Assembly (NCBI RefSeq): GCF_024346055.1
Contig: NZ_JAGQCH010000006.1
Span: 102,864 to 166,863 of the forward strand
Direction of reading: 5' to 3'
DNA length: 64,000 nt
Origin: Cyanobium sp. Cruz CV13-4-11
GTDB taxonomy: Bacteria; Cyanobacteriota; Cyanobacteriia; PCC-6307; Cyanobiaceae
Shown: positions 10,153-17,358 of the stretch, one piece after another
How positions within the stretch are numbered: position 1 is the first letter of the stretch
Layout of the letters: the number at the start of each line of letters is the position of its first letter
Notes under the pieces: generated by a model
The model's input: the letters and a program-made list of their open reading frames with translations, nothing else
What the model was told of the DNA's origin: nothing
Databases searched by the model: none
Program-made: the position numbers and the translations under genes

Positions 10153-10581
10153 TCAGCCGGCGTAGCGACTCAGCCAGGTATTGAGGTCGTCAGGCCCCTG
10201 GAAGTCGAGCAGGGCAACCGAGAGGGTCTCAAGCGCACTGAGCGGGAGCGCTTGGATGCTGGCCCGTTGGCTGGGGGTCAGAGCGCCGCAGCGGTGCTCA
10301 AGCAGGCGGATGGTGATGGCAGCGGCTTCGGTCTGGCGGCCTTTTTCCTGGCCCTCCTGAAGGCCTGCCTGCCGGCCCTTTTGAAGACCGGCTTGCCGGC
10401 CCTCTTGAAGGCCGGCTTGCCGGCCCTTTTGCTCGCCTTGCTGGTGGCCCAGCCCAAAAATCTCGCGGTAGGCCACGCTGCTGGTGAAGTCGTAGGCGGT
10501 GAGGCCACCCATGGCGCAGATCTCAGGAATGGTGCGGCCGTTGAAGCGTGAGGGGCTCAACCGGCGTGGCGGCTGAGCCAA
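10153..10581 (-). CDS. free-standing C-terminal unit of a DUF2887/Rpn-type nuclease
   Basis: A 142-residue frame made of only the C-terminal part of the nuclease family described at 14905. It starts MAQPPRRLSPSRFNGRT, where only the part from SRF onward matches the family; the preceding residues come from reading the end of the next copy in another frame. Then come the conserved EICAMGG, SSVAYREIFGLGHQQG, a Gly/Gln/Lys/Arg-rich linker expanded by a 24-base repeat, and a helical end (LLEHRCGALTPSQRA ... ALLDFQGPDDL). The catalytic PD-(D/E)XK part is absent. It could be a relic, or an expressed small protein like the internal short products of E. coli Rpn genes; expression is unproven. Confidence 0.55.
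   Translation of the reverse strand: MAQPPRRLSPSRFNGRTIPEICAMGGLTAYDFTSSVAYREIFGLGHQQGEQKGRQAGLQEGRQAGLQKGRQAGLQEGQEKGRQTEAAAITIRLLEHRCGALTPSQRASIQALPLSALETLSVALLDFQGPDDLNTWLSRYAG
10352..10446. repeat. 24-base tandem repeat inside the Rpn-type linker
   Basis: About three and a half units of a 24-base period, each ending in a CCGGCTTGCCGGC-like palindrome. On the minus strand they encode an eight-residue unit (GRQAGLQE or GRQAGLQK). The neighbouring copies at 10.7 and 16.4 kb carry about one unit or a different expansion, so unit number varies between paralogues. Confidence 0.8.
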
Positions 10582-11003
10582 GCGTTTAGGTCGTCAGTCC
10601 CCTGGAAGTCGAGCAGGGCAACCGAGAGGGTCTCAAGCGCAGTGAGCGAGAGCGCTTGGATGCGGGCCTGTTGGCTGGGGGTCAAGGCGCCGCAGCGGTG
10701 CTCAAGCAGGCGGAGGGTGAGGGCGATGGCTTCGACTTGGCGGCCTTGTTCCTGGCCCTCTTGAAGGCCGGCTTGCCGGCCCTTTTGCTCACCTTGCTGG
10801 TGGCCCAGCCCAAAGATCTCGCGGTAGGCCACGCTGCTGGTGAAGTCGTCGACGGTGATTCCACCCATGGCGCAGATCTCAGGAACAGTGCGGCCGCTGA
10901 AGCGTGTCAATAGGATAGCGGCGATTACATCATCGAGCTCGACTTCAAGACTTGTGCCCGCGACCTTCGAGCGGATCTGTTCCGAACAGGCGGGCAGCTG
11001 CTG
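10557..11003 (-). pseudogene. 5'-truncated DUF2887/Rpn-type copy
   Basis: The homologous part begins around LPACSEQIRSKVAGTSLE (about 11003) and continues DVIAAILLTRFSGRTVPE, EICAMGGITVDDF, linker and the helical C-terminus to a stop at 10557. The frame stays open up to 11207, but there the minus strand is simply the reverse of a DUF4143 fragment, so those residues are not part of the family. The catalytic half is missing. Its stop codon overlaps the start of the next unit (10581) in another frame. Confidence 0.65.
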
Positions 11004-11240
11004 CAACCGTGGCAGGTCAACTCCCTCAAACGCCAGGTGAAGGCACCGAAGGGCTACTTCCGCGATAGCGGTTTGCTGTATCAACTGCTGCAGATTCCCA
11101 GCCAGGACGCCCTGCTGCAGCACCCCCGTCTGGGGGCCGCCTGGGAGGGATTCGTGATCAAGCAACTGCTGGTGATCACCCCCGCTGAGCGCAGCTACCG
11201 ACTCCATGAACGGGCACAGGTGCTGCAGCAGCGGGGTTGA
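11003..11240 (+). pseudogene. fragment of a DUF4143-type AAA ATPase
   Basis: The plus strand encodes VNSLKRQVKAPKGYFRDSGL, then LLQHPRLGAAWEGFVIKQLL, which matches the DUF4143 domain found at the C-terminus of a widespread family of AAA ATPases. There is no upstream ATPase domain, and after about 60 residues the match stops and the frame ends. It abuts the truncated Rpn-type copy on its left, so a rearrangement joined two broken genes here. Confidence 0.65.
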
Positions 11241-11250
11241 GGAGCCGGGC

Positions 11251-11502
11251 TCATCCGGAGCCCGTGAGCCGCTGATCCAGGCGAAAGGGAACCTGATCGA
11301 GCAACGCCACCGTGGTGATGGCGGGATGGAGTGGGTTGAGCATCAGGTTGCGGGCCTGCGGCACCACCACCGAGGGCAGCACCAGAGCCAGCTGACCAGC
11401 TTCGCGGAGCCAGCGGCCACCGAAGGCTGCGCTGGAGCGGCTGTGGGGAATGGCATCCCAGCCCGGCGGGAGATCGCTGGGATCGGGGCCGCCATGCCTT
11501 GA
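11251..11502 (-). pseudogene. RES-domain toxin, N-terminus deleted
   Basis: Directly after the antitoxin stop codon, and in the same frame, the minus strand reads GGPDPSDLPPGWDAIPHSRS, then a segment ending VVVPQARNLMLNPLHPAI and a terminal PFRLDQRL before the stop at 11251. This is the C-terminal half of a RES toxin, a family that degrades NAD+. The first 70-80 residues, including the start codon and the Arg/Glu catalytic part, are gone. It cannot make an active toxin. Confidence 0.7.
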
Positions 11503-11991
11503 TCACACCGGAGTACCCTGCTCCATCGCCTGCAGGAGCCGCCGCACCTGGGCGGCCCCGATCGCCGTGCGGCAGTGCTGCAACGGAGACACCTGATGCA
11601 GCAACGGATGGGGCACCTTGAGCCAGGTTTCGGTGGTGAGGGGATCCTCGAACACGCCGTGCGCGAGGCCGATTGCCTCCAGCAGGCGATCCAGGCGCTC
11701 CGAAACCGCGGGTTCCAGGGGGCCTTCCTGGCGCACACGCCGCGCCAGCGTTGCCTCCGACATCGCCAGCAGCGATTCGAGCTCGGCAAGCCGCAGATGC
11801 AGGTGTTCCCGCAGGGCGACCAACCAGCGGCTGCTCCATCCCTGCTCAATGGCCTCGAGGCGCTGCTGCTCGCTCAGCGCAGCCTGATCAACGGCGCACT
11901 GCCAGAAGGCCCCGGCACGGTCGGCGGGATCCAAGCCAACAGGGGAAGCGATCACCACATCAGGGCATGCCGGGAAAGCATGAGTGATCAT
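11503..11991 (-). CDS. Xre/MbcA/ParS-type antitoxin
   Basis: A 162-residue protein of the antitoxin family that pairs with RES toxins. It has an N-terminal helical region with LAELESLLAMSEATLARRVR resembling the Xre-like domain, and a C-terminal toxin-binding domain (DUF2384 type) containing RLDRLLEAIGLAHGVFEDP and ETWLKVPHPLLHQVSPL. It ends with the usual short tail MEQGTPV. The partner toxin immediately downstream is truncated, so this is an orphan antitoxin that may persist as a DNA-binding regulator or is on the way to loss. Confidence 0.75.
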   Translation of the reverse strand: MITHAFPACPDVVIASPVGLDPADRAGAFWQCAVDQAALSEQQRLEAIEQGWSSRWLVALREHLHLRLAELESLLAMSEATLARRVRQEGPLEPAVSERLDRLLEAIGLAHGVFEDPLTTETWLKVPHPLLHQVSPLQHCRTAIGAAQVRRLLQAMEQGTPV

Positions 11992-12027
11992 CTGAAGCCA
12001 CTTTAGCTACAGAGGATGGCAGCCCTC

Positions 12028-12261
12028 TCAAAGCCCAGGCCAGCGCCCCGCCACAAGAAACTGCTCCCTTGTGAACTGGGCCGTGAGGCCGCCAGCAAAG
12101 CAGATGCCGATCACACCATCGGCGCTGATCTCCAGGGACCAATCCAGGAGATCGAAGGGCGTGCTGCTGAAGGCATAGGGAGTGAGGACCCCGACGACGG
12201 GAGCTGTCTCCGGTGAGCGGGCCGAAGGGGCGACCGGGATCCGCACCAGGGGAGCCTCCAT
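12028..12261 (-). CDS. short uncharacterised protein
   Basis: A 77-residue frame beginning MEAPLVRIPVAPSARSPETA and containing FDLLDWSLEISADGVIGICF. I do not recognise the family. It begins 38 bases after the DUF433 relic on the same strand and could be a remnant of a larger gene, since the frame also stays open upstream through the reverse of unrelated sequence. Low confidence that it is expressed. Confidence 0.3.
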   Translation of the reverse strand: MEAPLVRIPVAPSARSPETAPVVGVLTPYAFSSTPFDLLDWSLEISADGVIGICFAGGLTAQFTREQFLVAGRWPGL

Positions 12262-12299
12262 CAGGGTGCACGTGAGGGGGCAAAAGACATCATATTGTT

Positions 12300-12628
12300 T
12301 CAGGGAACCAGCAGTTCTTCGTAGCCACCGGTATTGATCAAGGCAATCGTGGCCTGGGCGCGTTCTGTGACCTGTCGAATCCTGAGCCAGCTGGTGGTGC
12401 TGCAGCCGTGCTTCTGGCGGCATGCTCCAGCACCAACCGTGCCTGCTCCCGGGTGACCCCGGGGAAGATCTCGACGAACTCCGCCAGGGAGACTCCATCC
12501 TCCAGATTTTCAAACAGGGCGGCGACCGGAATGCGGGTGTTGCGAAACACCCAGGCGCCGCTAAGCCTAAGGGGGTCTTGCTCCACGGCCGAACAGCCCG
12601 TCCAACCGAGACCTGGTTGTGATCGCAT
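12300..12628 (-). pseudogene. DUF433 antitoxin-type protein joined to a fragment of another gene
   Basis: From the ATG at 12628 the frame holds a DUF433 core: EQDPLRLSGAWVFRNTRIPV, then LFENLEDGVSLAEFVEIFPG and TREQARLVLEHAAR. DUF433 proteins are usually the upstream partner of a PIN-like toxin. After LEHAAR the protein match ends abruptly. In another frame the DNA then reads TSWLRIRQVTERAQATIALI ... GYEELLVP and stops at 12300, which looks like the C-terminus of a different protein that I cannot name. A deletion seems to have removed the second gene's body and fused the ends. Confidence 0.55.
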
Positions 12629-12834
12629 CGGCAGGCCAACCACATGGGACCCAACCAGCGTTAAGAGTCCGGCCCCAAGGGTTGTCCGCCACCATCTCCA
12701 GCTGAAGGGTTTGTGCATAGCCGGTGCTGAGGGATCGCTGCTCAAATCCCTGCAGGGCAATGGGTGGGCCCTGTTGCGGCGCTGGTGGTTCAGAGGATTG
12801 CCCTACCGGTGGCAAGTCGGCGAATCAACACTGC

Positions 12835-13242
12835 TCAGAGGCCCTCCAAGTAGGACGCCACCGTCTGGATCAGGAGACCTCCAGTGCGTTGAGGTTGGTT
12901 CATGAAAGGGCCGAAATCGCGCAGATCGCCGGTAAGCAGCACATCGGCTCTGCAGGCCTGAGCAGCGCGATAGATCGGGTGATCTTTCTCAGCAAGGGAA
13001 GCAGGGCAGGCAATGGTGATGTCATCCGCCACGATAGTCAGGTGCGCCAGCATGGTTTCGAAAGGTTCGAGAGCCTTCGGGAATTTCCGCGCGAGGTTGC
13101 GCCGTGCCTCCTCTCCGGCATAGGCACTGGTGGCCAACTCCACCAGACGGTGCTGGCCGAGGCTGATGATCAGCGCCGCCTTTCCCTGGGGATTGTGGGC
13201 AGCGGTGAACAACACATTCGCGTCTAAAAACAGCCTGGTCAT
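12835..13242 (-). CDS. PIN-domain ribonuclease toxin (VapC-like)
   Basis: A 135-residue PIN-domain protein. The first acidic residue lies in LFLDANVLFTAA (Asp7), others in the middle (AYAGEEARRN) and in ADVLLTGDLRDFG near residue 105, which fits the PIN active-site layout of Mg2+-dependent ribonucleases. Its start is 15 bases after the AbrB-type antitoxin gene, forming a normal antitoxin-toxin operon. All key acidic residues appear present, so it may be functional. Confidence 0.8.
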   Translation of the reverse strand: MTRLFLDANVLFTAAHNPQGKAALIISLGQHRLVELATSAYAGEEARRNLARKFPKALEPFETMLAHLTIVADDITIACPASLAEKDHPIYRAAQACRADVLLTGDLRDFGPFMNQPQRTGGLLIQTVASYLEGL

Positions 13243-13257
13243 CCCTGCGGAAGAGCA

Positions 13258-13545
13258 TCAGTGCTGGAGCAGGCGCTGAAGGATGTCCTGGCGTTCTGCG
13301 GTTGAAAGCACATCGGCGCGATCCCATTGAGCGATCTGAGCATCGCTGTAGTGAGCCACTTCCAGCACAGCAGCAGGCTTGAGTCGCAGCTCGCCTTCGC
13401 ACTCCTCCACGATCACAGCGCCCCCGGGTGCGATGCCAAGGTGCCGCCGCATGCCAGCAGGCAGGGTGATCTGGCCACGCCGCGACACGGTCAGAACCTC
13501 GCGAAGTGGCTCCTCGCGTGACCCATCGGCAAGGGGATTGCCCAT
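13258..13545 (-). CDS. AbrB/MazE-type antitoxin
   Basis: A 95-residue protein with the swapped-hairpin DNA-binding domain of AbrB/SpoVT/MazE proteins: EVLTVSRRGQITLPAGMRRH at residues 16-36, then LGIAPGGAVIVEECEGELRL. The C-terminal tail is predicted to bind the PIN toxin encoded 15 bases downstream. Such antitoxins repress their own operon. Confidence 0.82.
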   Translation of the reverse strand: MGNPLADGSREEPLREVLTVSRRGQITLPAGMRRHLGIAPGGAVIVEECEGELRLKPAAVLEVAHYSDAQIAQWDRADVLSTAERQDILQRLLQH

Positions 13546-13687
13546 CGCAACCAGCAGAATTTCTGAAATTCATCCTAGTGCCACCGGCTGGATGCGCACA
13601 GCCGTCATTTGGGGTGCGTGGATGCAGCTGGCGGCGGCAGGCCCGGACGCAGGGGATCAGCAGCCAGACGAGCAGCGCTGAATCACT

Positions 13688-13957
13688 TCACCGGTCGTGA
13701 TACCGGCAAGCGAGGATCACCAGGTCCTTGCCCTCCAGCCGGTAGACGAGACGATGCTCCTGATCGATCCGGCGCGACCAGCACCCGGCGAGGTTTTCAC
13801 GCAAAGGTTCCGGCTTGCCGATGCCCGCAAAGGGATCGCGCAAAGCGACCTGGATCAGTTGGTTGATCCGCCGCAGTTGTTGGCGGTCGTGACCCTGCCA
13901 TTGAAGGTAGTCGTCCCATGCCGCCGGCGTCCAAGCCAGCCGCTCAGCTTCCGGCAC
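13688..13957 (-). CDS. yoeB: YoeB/Txe-family toxin
   Basis: An 89-residue ribosome-dependent mRNA interferase of the RelE superfamily. Family features: AWDDYLQWQ near the start, LRRINQLIQVALRDPFAGIG, KPEPLRENLAGCWSRRIDQE and the C-terminal HRLVYRLEGKDLVILACRYH, ending in the usual YHDR-like catalytic tail. It uses a GTG start at 13957, overlapping the antitoxin gene by 14 bases, which is common in yefM-yoeB operons. Confidence 0.9.
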   Translation of the reverse strand: MPEAERLAWTPAAWDDYLQWQGHDRQQLRRINQLIQVALRDPFAGIGKPEPLRENLAGCWSRRIDQEHRLVYRLEGKDLVILACRYHDR

Positions 13958-14219
13958 CAGCCTGGCCCGGCTCGATCAGGGCATGCTCAAGCCATTCACC
14001 GCGCTCGGCCTGCTCCAACGAGCGCTGCAGATGGGCGGCATTCGCGGGAGAACGGAGCAGATGCACGGTTTCGATGAGGCTGTTGTAGGTGGCGAGCGAC
14101 ATCAGCACTGCACCCTGGGCATGGCGGCGGGTGATGAGAGTCACATCGGCGTCAGCCTCGACGCGATCGAGGACGGCCTTGAAACTCTCGCGGGCTTCCG
14201 AAAAACTCACCACCTGCAT
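13944..14219 (-). CDS. yefM: YefM/Phd-type antitoxin
   Basis: A 91-residue protein from the ATG at 14219. It begins MQVVSFSEARESFKAVLDRV, followed by TLITRRHAQGAVLMSLATYN and LLRSPANAAHLQRSLEQAER, the normal Phd/YefM pattern of an N-terminal DNA-binding fold and a C-terminal toxin-wrapping helix. A 24-codon upstream extension to 14291 is not family-like and was dropped. It overlaps yoeB downstream. Confidence 0.9.
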   Translation of the reverse strand: MQVVSFSEARESFKAVLDRVEADADVTLITRRHAQGAVLMSLATYNSLIETVHLLRSPANAAHLQRSLEQAERGEWLEHALIEPGQAGAGS

Positions 14220-14330
14220 CGGAGTCGTCCAACTCGACGTACAACAGTATGGGGCCGCGCCGGTGGCACTGGAGGCGCGCCAGATCTCCACGGCACGCTG
14301 CTCAGGGATCTGCAGCCAGCCACAGCATGC

Positions 14331-14531
14331 TCATGCATCCAGCAGGTTTTCGAGGCATTCTCCACCAGGGAATCGGACGATCCCGAAGTCGCGTCGATTG
14401 AGGGTGGCGATTCGCCGCAGCCCCTGCTCCTGGGTCACCCAGAGCAGCGAAGCGTCGGCTAGATCGATCGGCAAATCGCCGCATTGCCGCATCCAGCCCG
14501 CCATCACCGCCAGGGTGAGGTGGGTGCTGCA
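14331..14531 (-). pseudogene. VapC-type PIN toxin, N-terminal half deleted
   Basis: In one minus-strand frame the DNA encodes LTLAVMAGWMRQCGDLPIDL, then ADASLLWVTQEQGLRRIATL and NRRDFGIVRFP before a stop at 14331. DLADASLLW followed by TLNRRDF is the C-terminal half of VapC-like PIN toxins. There is no start codon or N-terminal half; upstream the sequence runs straight into the 3' end of psbK, whose stop is at 14535. Confidence 0.65.
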
Positions 14532-14534
14532 AGG

Positions 14535-14699
14535 TCAGCGGAACCCCACCGAGGCCTGCCACACGAAGGCCAGCGGCAGGAAGAAGAGGGGGATGATCGG
14601 CAGGATGTCCACCGACGGGCCGAAGGCCTGGTAGGCCTCGGGCAGCTGGACCAGCGGGGTGCTGTGGGAAGCGAGACCGGCCAGCAGGAGGTGCGCCAT
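14535..14699 (-). CDS. psbK: photosystem II reaction center protein K
   Basis: A 54-residue precursor of a single-helix thylakoid subunit of photosystem II. After an N-terminal leader ([18 protein letters not shown]) the mature part starts [20 protein letters not shown] and ends with the diagnostic [11 protein letters not shown]. The start at 14699 was chosen because the longer frame to 14837 lacks similarity. It sits alone inside the accessory island, between the broken VapC and the Rpn-type array. I would expect psbK near housekeeping genes (often next to tgt), so it appears displaced. Confidence 0.92.
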   Translation of the reverse strand: MAHLLLAGLASHSTPLVQLPEAYQAFGPSVDILPIIPLFFLPLAFVWQASVGFR

Positions 14700-14904
14700 G
14701 GGGAGTTGGGGCCGATCGGAGTGCAGGAGGCCTGTGGGTTGAGGGATGCCAGCGGCTGCGGTTAGCTCCGCCAGGTGTTGCGGGCTGCCTGGAAGGTTCC
14801 AGGCTCCGGCGGATGGGCCACCAGGCCTGCGGCGCAATCGCTAACGGGCTTGCAGCACCTGGCGCAGTGCTTGGGAACGGTGCGGCCGCTAAAGCGTGAG
14901 GGGC

Positions 14905-16293
14905 TCAGCCGGCGTTGCGGCTCAGCCAGGCGTTGAGGTCCTCGTGCCCCTGGAAGTCGAGAAGGGCTACTAACAGGGTCTCAAGCGCACTAAGGGAGAG
15001 CGCTTGGATGCGGGCCTGTTGGTTGGGGGTCAGAGAGCCGCAGCGGTGCTCGAGCAGGCGGAGGGAGATGCCAACGGCTTCGGTCTGGCGGCCCTCCTGG
15101 CGGCCCAGCCCAAAAATCTCGCGGTAGGCCACGCTGCTGGTGAAGTCGTCGACGGTGATCCCACCCATGGCGCAGATCTCGGGAACGGTGCGGCCGCTAA
15201 AGCGTGACACCAGGATAGCGGCGATCACATCATCAATCTCGGAATCCAGCCTTGTGCCGGCAGCCTCTGTGCGGATCGCCTTGGAGCATGCGGGCAGCTG
15301 GTCTTCCGGCAGCAGCAACATCCCAAGGGCCCTCTGCAGGGGTGGCGCCGTTGGGGGTAAACGCTCGGGGAGCAATTCGATCCACACCACCCGCCGCTCC
15401 ACAAACTCCCGCACCGGTGTGGGGTCGCCGAAATTGAGCTCCCGCGACGGGCAGATCACCACCACCTGCCAGTGGCGGATCGGCCGGCCCTGGCGTTGCT
15501 GCTGTTGCAGCAAACGCCCCGTTTCGGCATTCAGCCGCAGCAGGAAGTCTGGATCGGCCGCCATCTGGGCCTCCAGGATCACTACCGGCAACTCGGGCTG
15601 ATCGGCGGGCGGTAGGAACAGGCCATCGAGCCGGTATTCCCTTTCCTTCAGCACCGGTGCGCTGAACACATAGCCCTCCATCCGGGGCAGGAGTTCAGCC
15701 ACCAGGGGCTGGAGGCGCTCGGCGTGCTGTTGGAACAGCCAGAAGAAGAGCTTGTCGCTGGCGACCACGGGGCTGAAGTTCGGCTCTAGTTGTGATGCAG
15801 CCAGGTGCTGCCTCGGTGAAGCAACGATGTCACTCTCAGCCAGGCTTGGCTCACCACCATCAGCAGGAGATGAGCAAGAGAAGCCAGACAGTGCGGTTTG
15901 TTCGCCTTCGCGGGTGAGATCGGCCAAGTCGGCGTGGCGGCTCAGCCAGGCGCTCAGATCCTCAGGCCCCTTGAAATCGAACAAAACGTCGTGCAGGGAT
16001 TCCAGAGCAGGGTGAGGGAGGGCTTCGATGCATGCTTTCAGGCAGGGAGTGATGGGTCCGCAGCAGCGCTGGAGCCAGATCTGGGCGATGACGGCGGCTT
16101 CGATTCGGCGTCCTTCCTGCCATTCCTCCTGGTAGGCGAGCCGCCGACCCTCTTGCCGGCCCAGCCCAAAGATCTCGCGGTAGGCCACGCTGCTTGTGAA
16201 GTCGTCGACGGTGAGGCCACCCATGGCGCAGATCTCAGGAATGGTGCGGCCGCTGAAGCGTGAGGGGTTCAGCCGGCGTGGCGGCTGAGCCAA
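14905..16293 (-). CDS. DUF2887/Rpn-type PD-(D/E)XK nuclease with an extra C-terminal unit fused in front
   Basis: A 462-residue frame with two parts. Residues 1-130 are a C-terminal unit only (FSGRTIPEICAMGGLTVDD ... DLSAWLSRHA). From about residue 176 a complete copy follows: SDKLFFWLFQQHAERLQPLV, then YRLDGLFLPP and VVILEAQMAADPDF (the D and E-x-Q residues of a PD-(D/E)XK site), RHWQVVVICPSRELNFGD, VSRFSGRTVPEICAMGG, and the helical end. A GTG at 15768 could start the full copy alone (about 287 residues). The family is related to Rpn proteins, recombination-promoting DNases. This is the only copy here with an intact catalytic core. Confidence 0.7.
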   Translation of the reverse strand: MAQPPRRLNPSRFSGRTIPEICAMGGLTVDDFTSSVAYREIFGLGRQEGRRLAYQEEWQEGRRIEAAVIAQIWLQRCCGPITPCLKACIEALPHPALESLHDVLFDFKGPEDLSAWLSRHADLADLTREGEQTALSGFSCSSPADGGEPSLAESDIVASPRQHLAASQLEPNFSPVVASDKLFFWLFQQHAERLQPLVAELLPRMEGYVFSAPVLKEREYRLDGLFLPPADQPELPVVILEAQMAADPDFLLRLNAETGRLLQQQQRQGRPIRHWQVVVICPSRELNFGDPTPVREFVERRVVWIELLPERLPPTAPPLQRALGMLLLPEDQLPACSKAIRTEAAGTRLDSEIDDVIAAILVSRFSGRTVPEICAMGGITVDDFTSSVAYREIFGLGRQEGRQTEAVGISLRLLEHRCGSLTPNQQARIQALSLSALETLLVALLDFQGHEDLNAWLSRNAG

Positions 16294-16979
16294 GCGTTTA
16301 GGTCGTCAGGCCCCTGGAAGTCGAGCAGGGCGTCGAGAAGAGCCTCAAGCGCGCTGAGCGGGAGGTCCTGAATGCGGGAATGTTGGCCGGGGGTCAAGGC
16401 GCCGCAGCGATGCCCAAGCAAGCGGAGGGAGATGGCAGCGGCTTCAGCTTGGCGGCCTTTTTGCTCGCCCTTTTGCTCGCCTTGCTGGTGGCCCAGCCCA
16501 AATATCTCGCGGTAGGCCACGCTGCTCGTGAAGTCGTAGGCGATGATCCCACCCATGGCGCAGATCTCAGGAACGGTGCGGCCGCTAAAGCGTGACACCA
16601 GGATAGCGGCGATCACATCGTCGATCTCGGCATCGAGGCTGGTGCCGGCAGCCTCTGTGCGGATCGCCTTGGAGCATGCGGGCAGTTGCTCTTCCGGCAG
16701 CAGCAGCATGCCAAGGGCCCTCTGCAGGGGCGGTGCCGTTGGGGGTAAGCGTTCGGGTGCCAGTTCGATCCACACCACCCGACGCTCCACAAACTCCCGC
16801 ACCGGTGTGGGGTCGCCGAAATTCAGCTCCCGCGACGGGCAGATCACCACCACCTGCCAGTGGCGGATCGGCCGGCCCTGGCGTTGCTGCTGTTGCAGCA
16901 AACGCCCCGTTTCGGCGATGTCAAGATCAAGGGGATGATTCCCGCGGTTAGGCCGACCCCTGCAAATCGAACCTGGCAT
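16269..16979 (-). CDS. DUF2887/Rpn-type nuclease lacking its N-terminal catalytic segment
   Basis: A 236-residue frame. From about residue 22 it matches the full copy at 14905 almost residue for residue (ETGRLLQQQQRQGRPIRHWQ, PTPVREFVERRVVWIEL), with DVIAAILVSRFSGRT, EICAMGG, a short linker (GEQKGEQKGRQ) and the helical end. The first ~90 residues of the family, including the D and E-x-Q catalytic residues, are replaced by an unrelated lead (MPGSICRGRPNRGNHPLDLD). It is probably inactive as a nuclease. Confidence 0.6.
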   Translation of the reverse strand: MPGSICRGRPNRGNHPLDLDIAETGRLLQQQQRQGRPIRHWQVVVICPSRELNFGDPTPVREFVERRVVWIELAPERLPPTAPPLQRALGMLLLPEEQLPACSKAIRTEAAGTSLDAEIDDVIAAILVSRFSGRTVPEICAMGGIIAYDFTSSVAYREIFGLGHQQGEQKGEQKGRQAEAAAISLRLLGHRCGALTPGQHSRIQDLPLSALEALLDALLDFQGPDDLNAWLSRHAG

Positions 16980-17009
16980 CGGCCAGAGTTGGCAGGTTTA
17001 CACGTACTG

Positions 17010-17043
17010 CTTTGCAACCTGTCGCAGCCCCGCAAGGGGATTG
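17010..17043 (+). repeat. single CRISPR-repeat-like sequence
   Basis: A 34-base stretch ending GCCCCGCAAGGGGATTG resembles the 3' half of cyanobacterial CRISPR direct repeats (a CCCCGCAAGGGG hairpin followed by ATTG). It occurs once; no second repeat or spacer spacing is visible, and no cas gene is present. The surrounding 16980-17358 has no gene I can support. Confidence 0.25.
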
Positions 17044-17358
17044 CTGGCTGTACTGGGAATCTTGGCCTATCGCTTGCCCGACGAAGGTTGGCGCAGCGAA
17101 AGCAGGCCAGTGCTGCACGGCGCTGGCTGGCGAAGGTCCTGCGCACTAATCATGGGAACGATTTAGAGTATTGCTGTAAAGAATCGGGTAACTTTATTAC
17201 TGGCTTTGCCGGAAGTGCTGGCAATTAATGAAAATCCAGCAGCCATGAGAATTGCCTGGGCAGTATTTCTGACCGCTTCCTTTAAGAAGACCTGAACGGC
17301 CTGTGATTTCTGGATCTCACTATTATATGTTGCTGCGTTGATCTGGGCAGAGATATTT

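Noticed and set aside
9873..10184. A 103-codon plus-strand frame over the degenerate Rpn-type fragment.
   Set aside because: It is the reverse complement of recognisable Rpn-type coding sequence; its own product shows no family features.
17010..17043. A CRISPR array near 17 kb.
   Set aside because: Only one repeat-like copy exists, without spacing or cas genes, so it is reported only as a repeat-like sequence.
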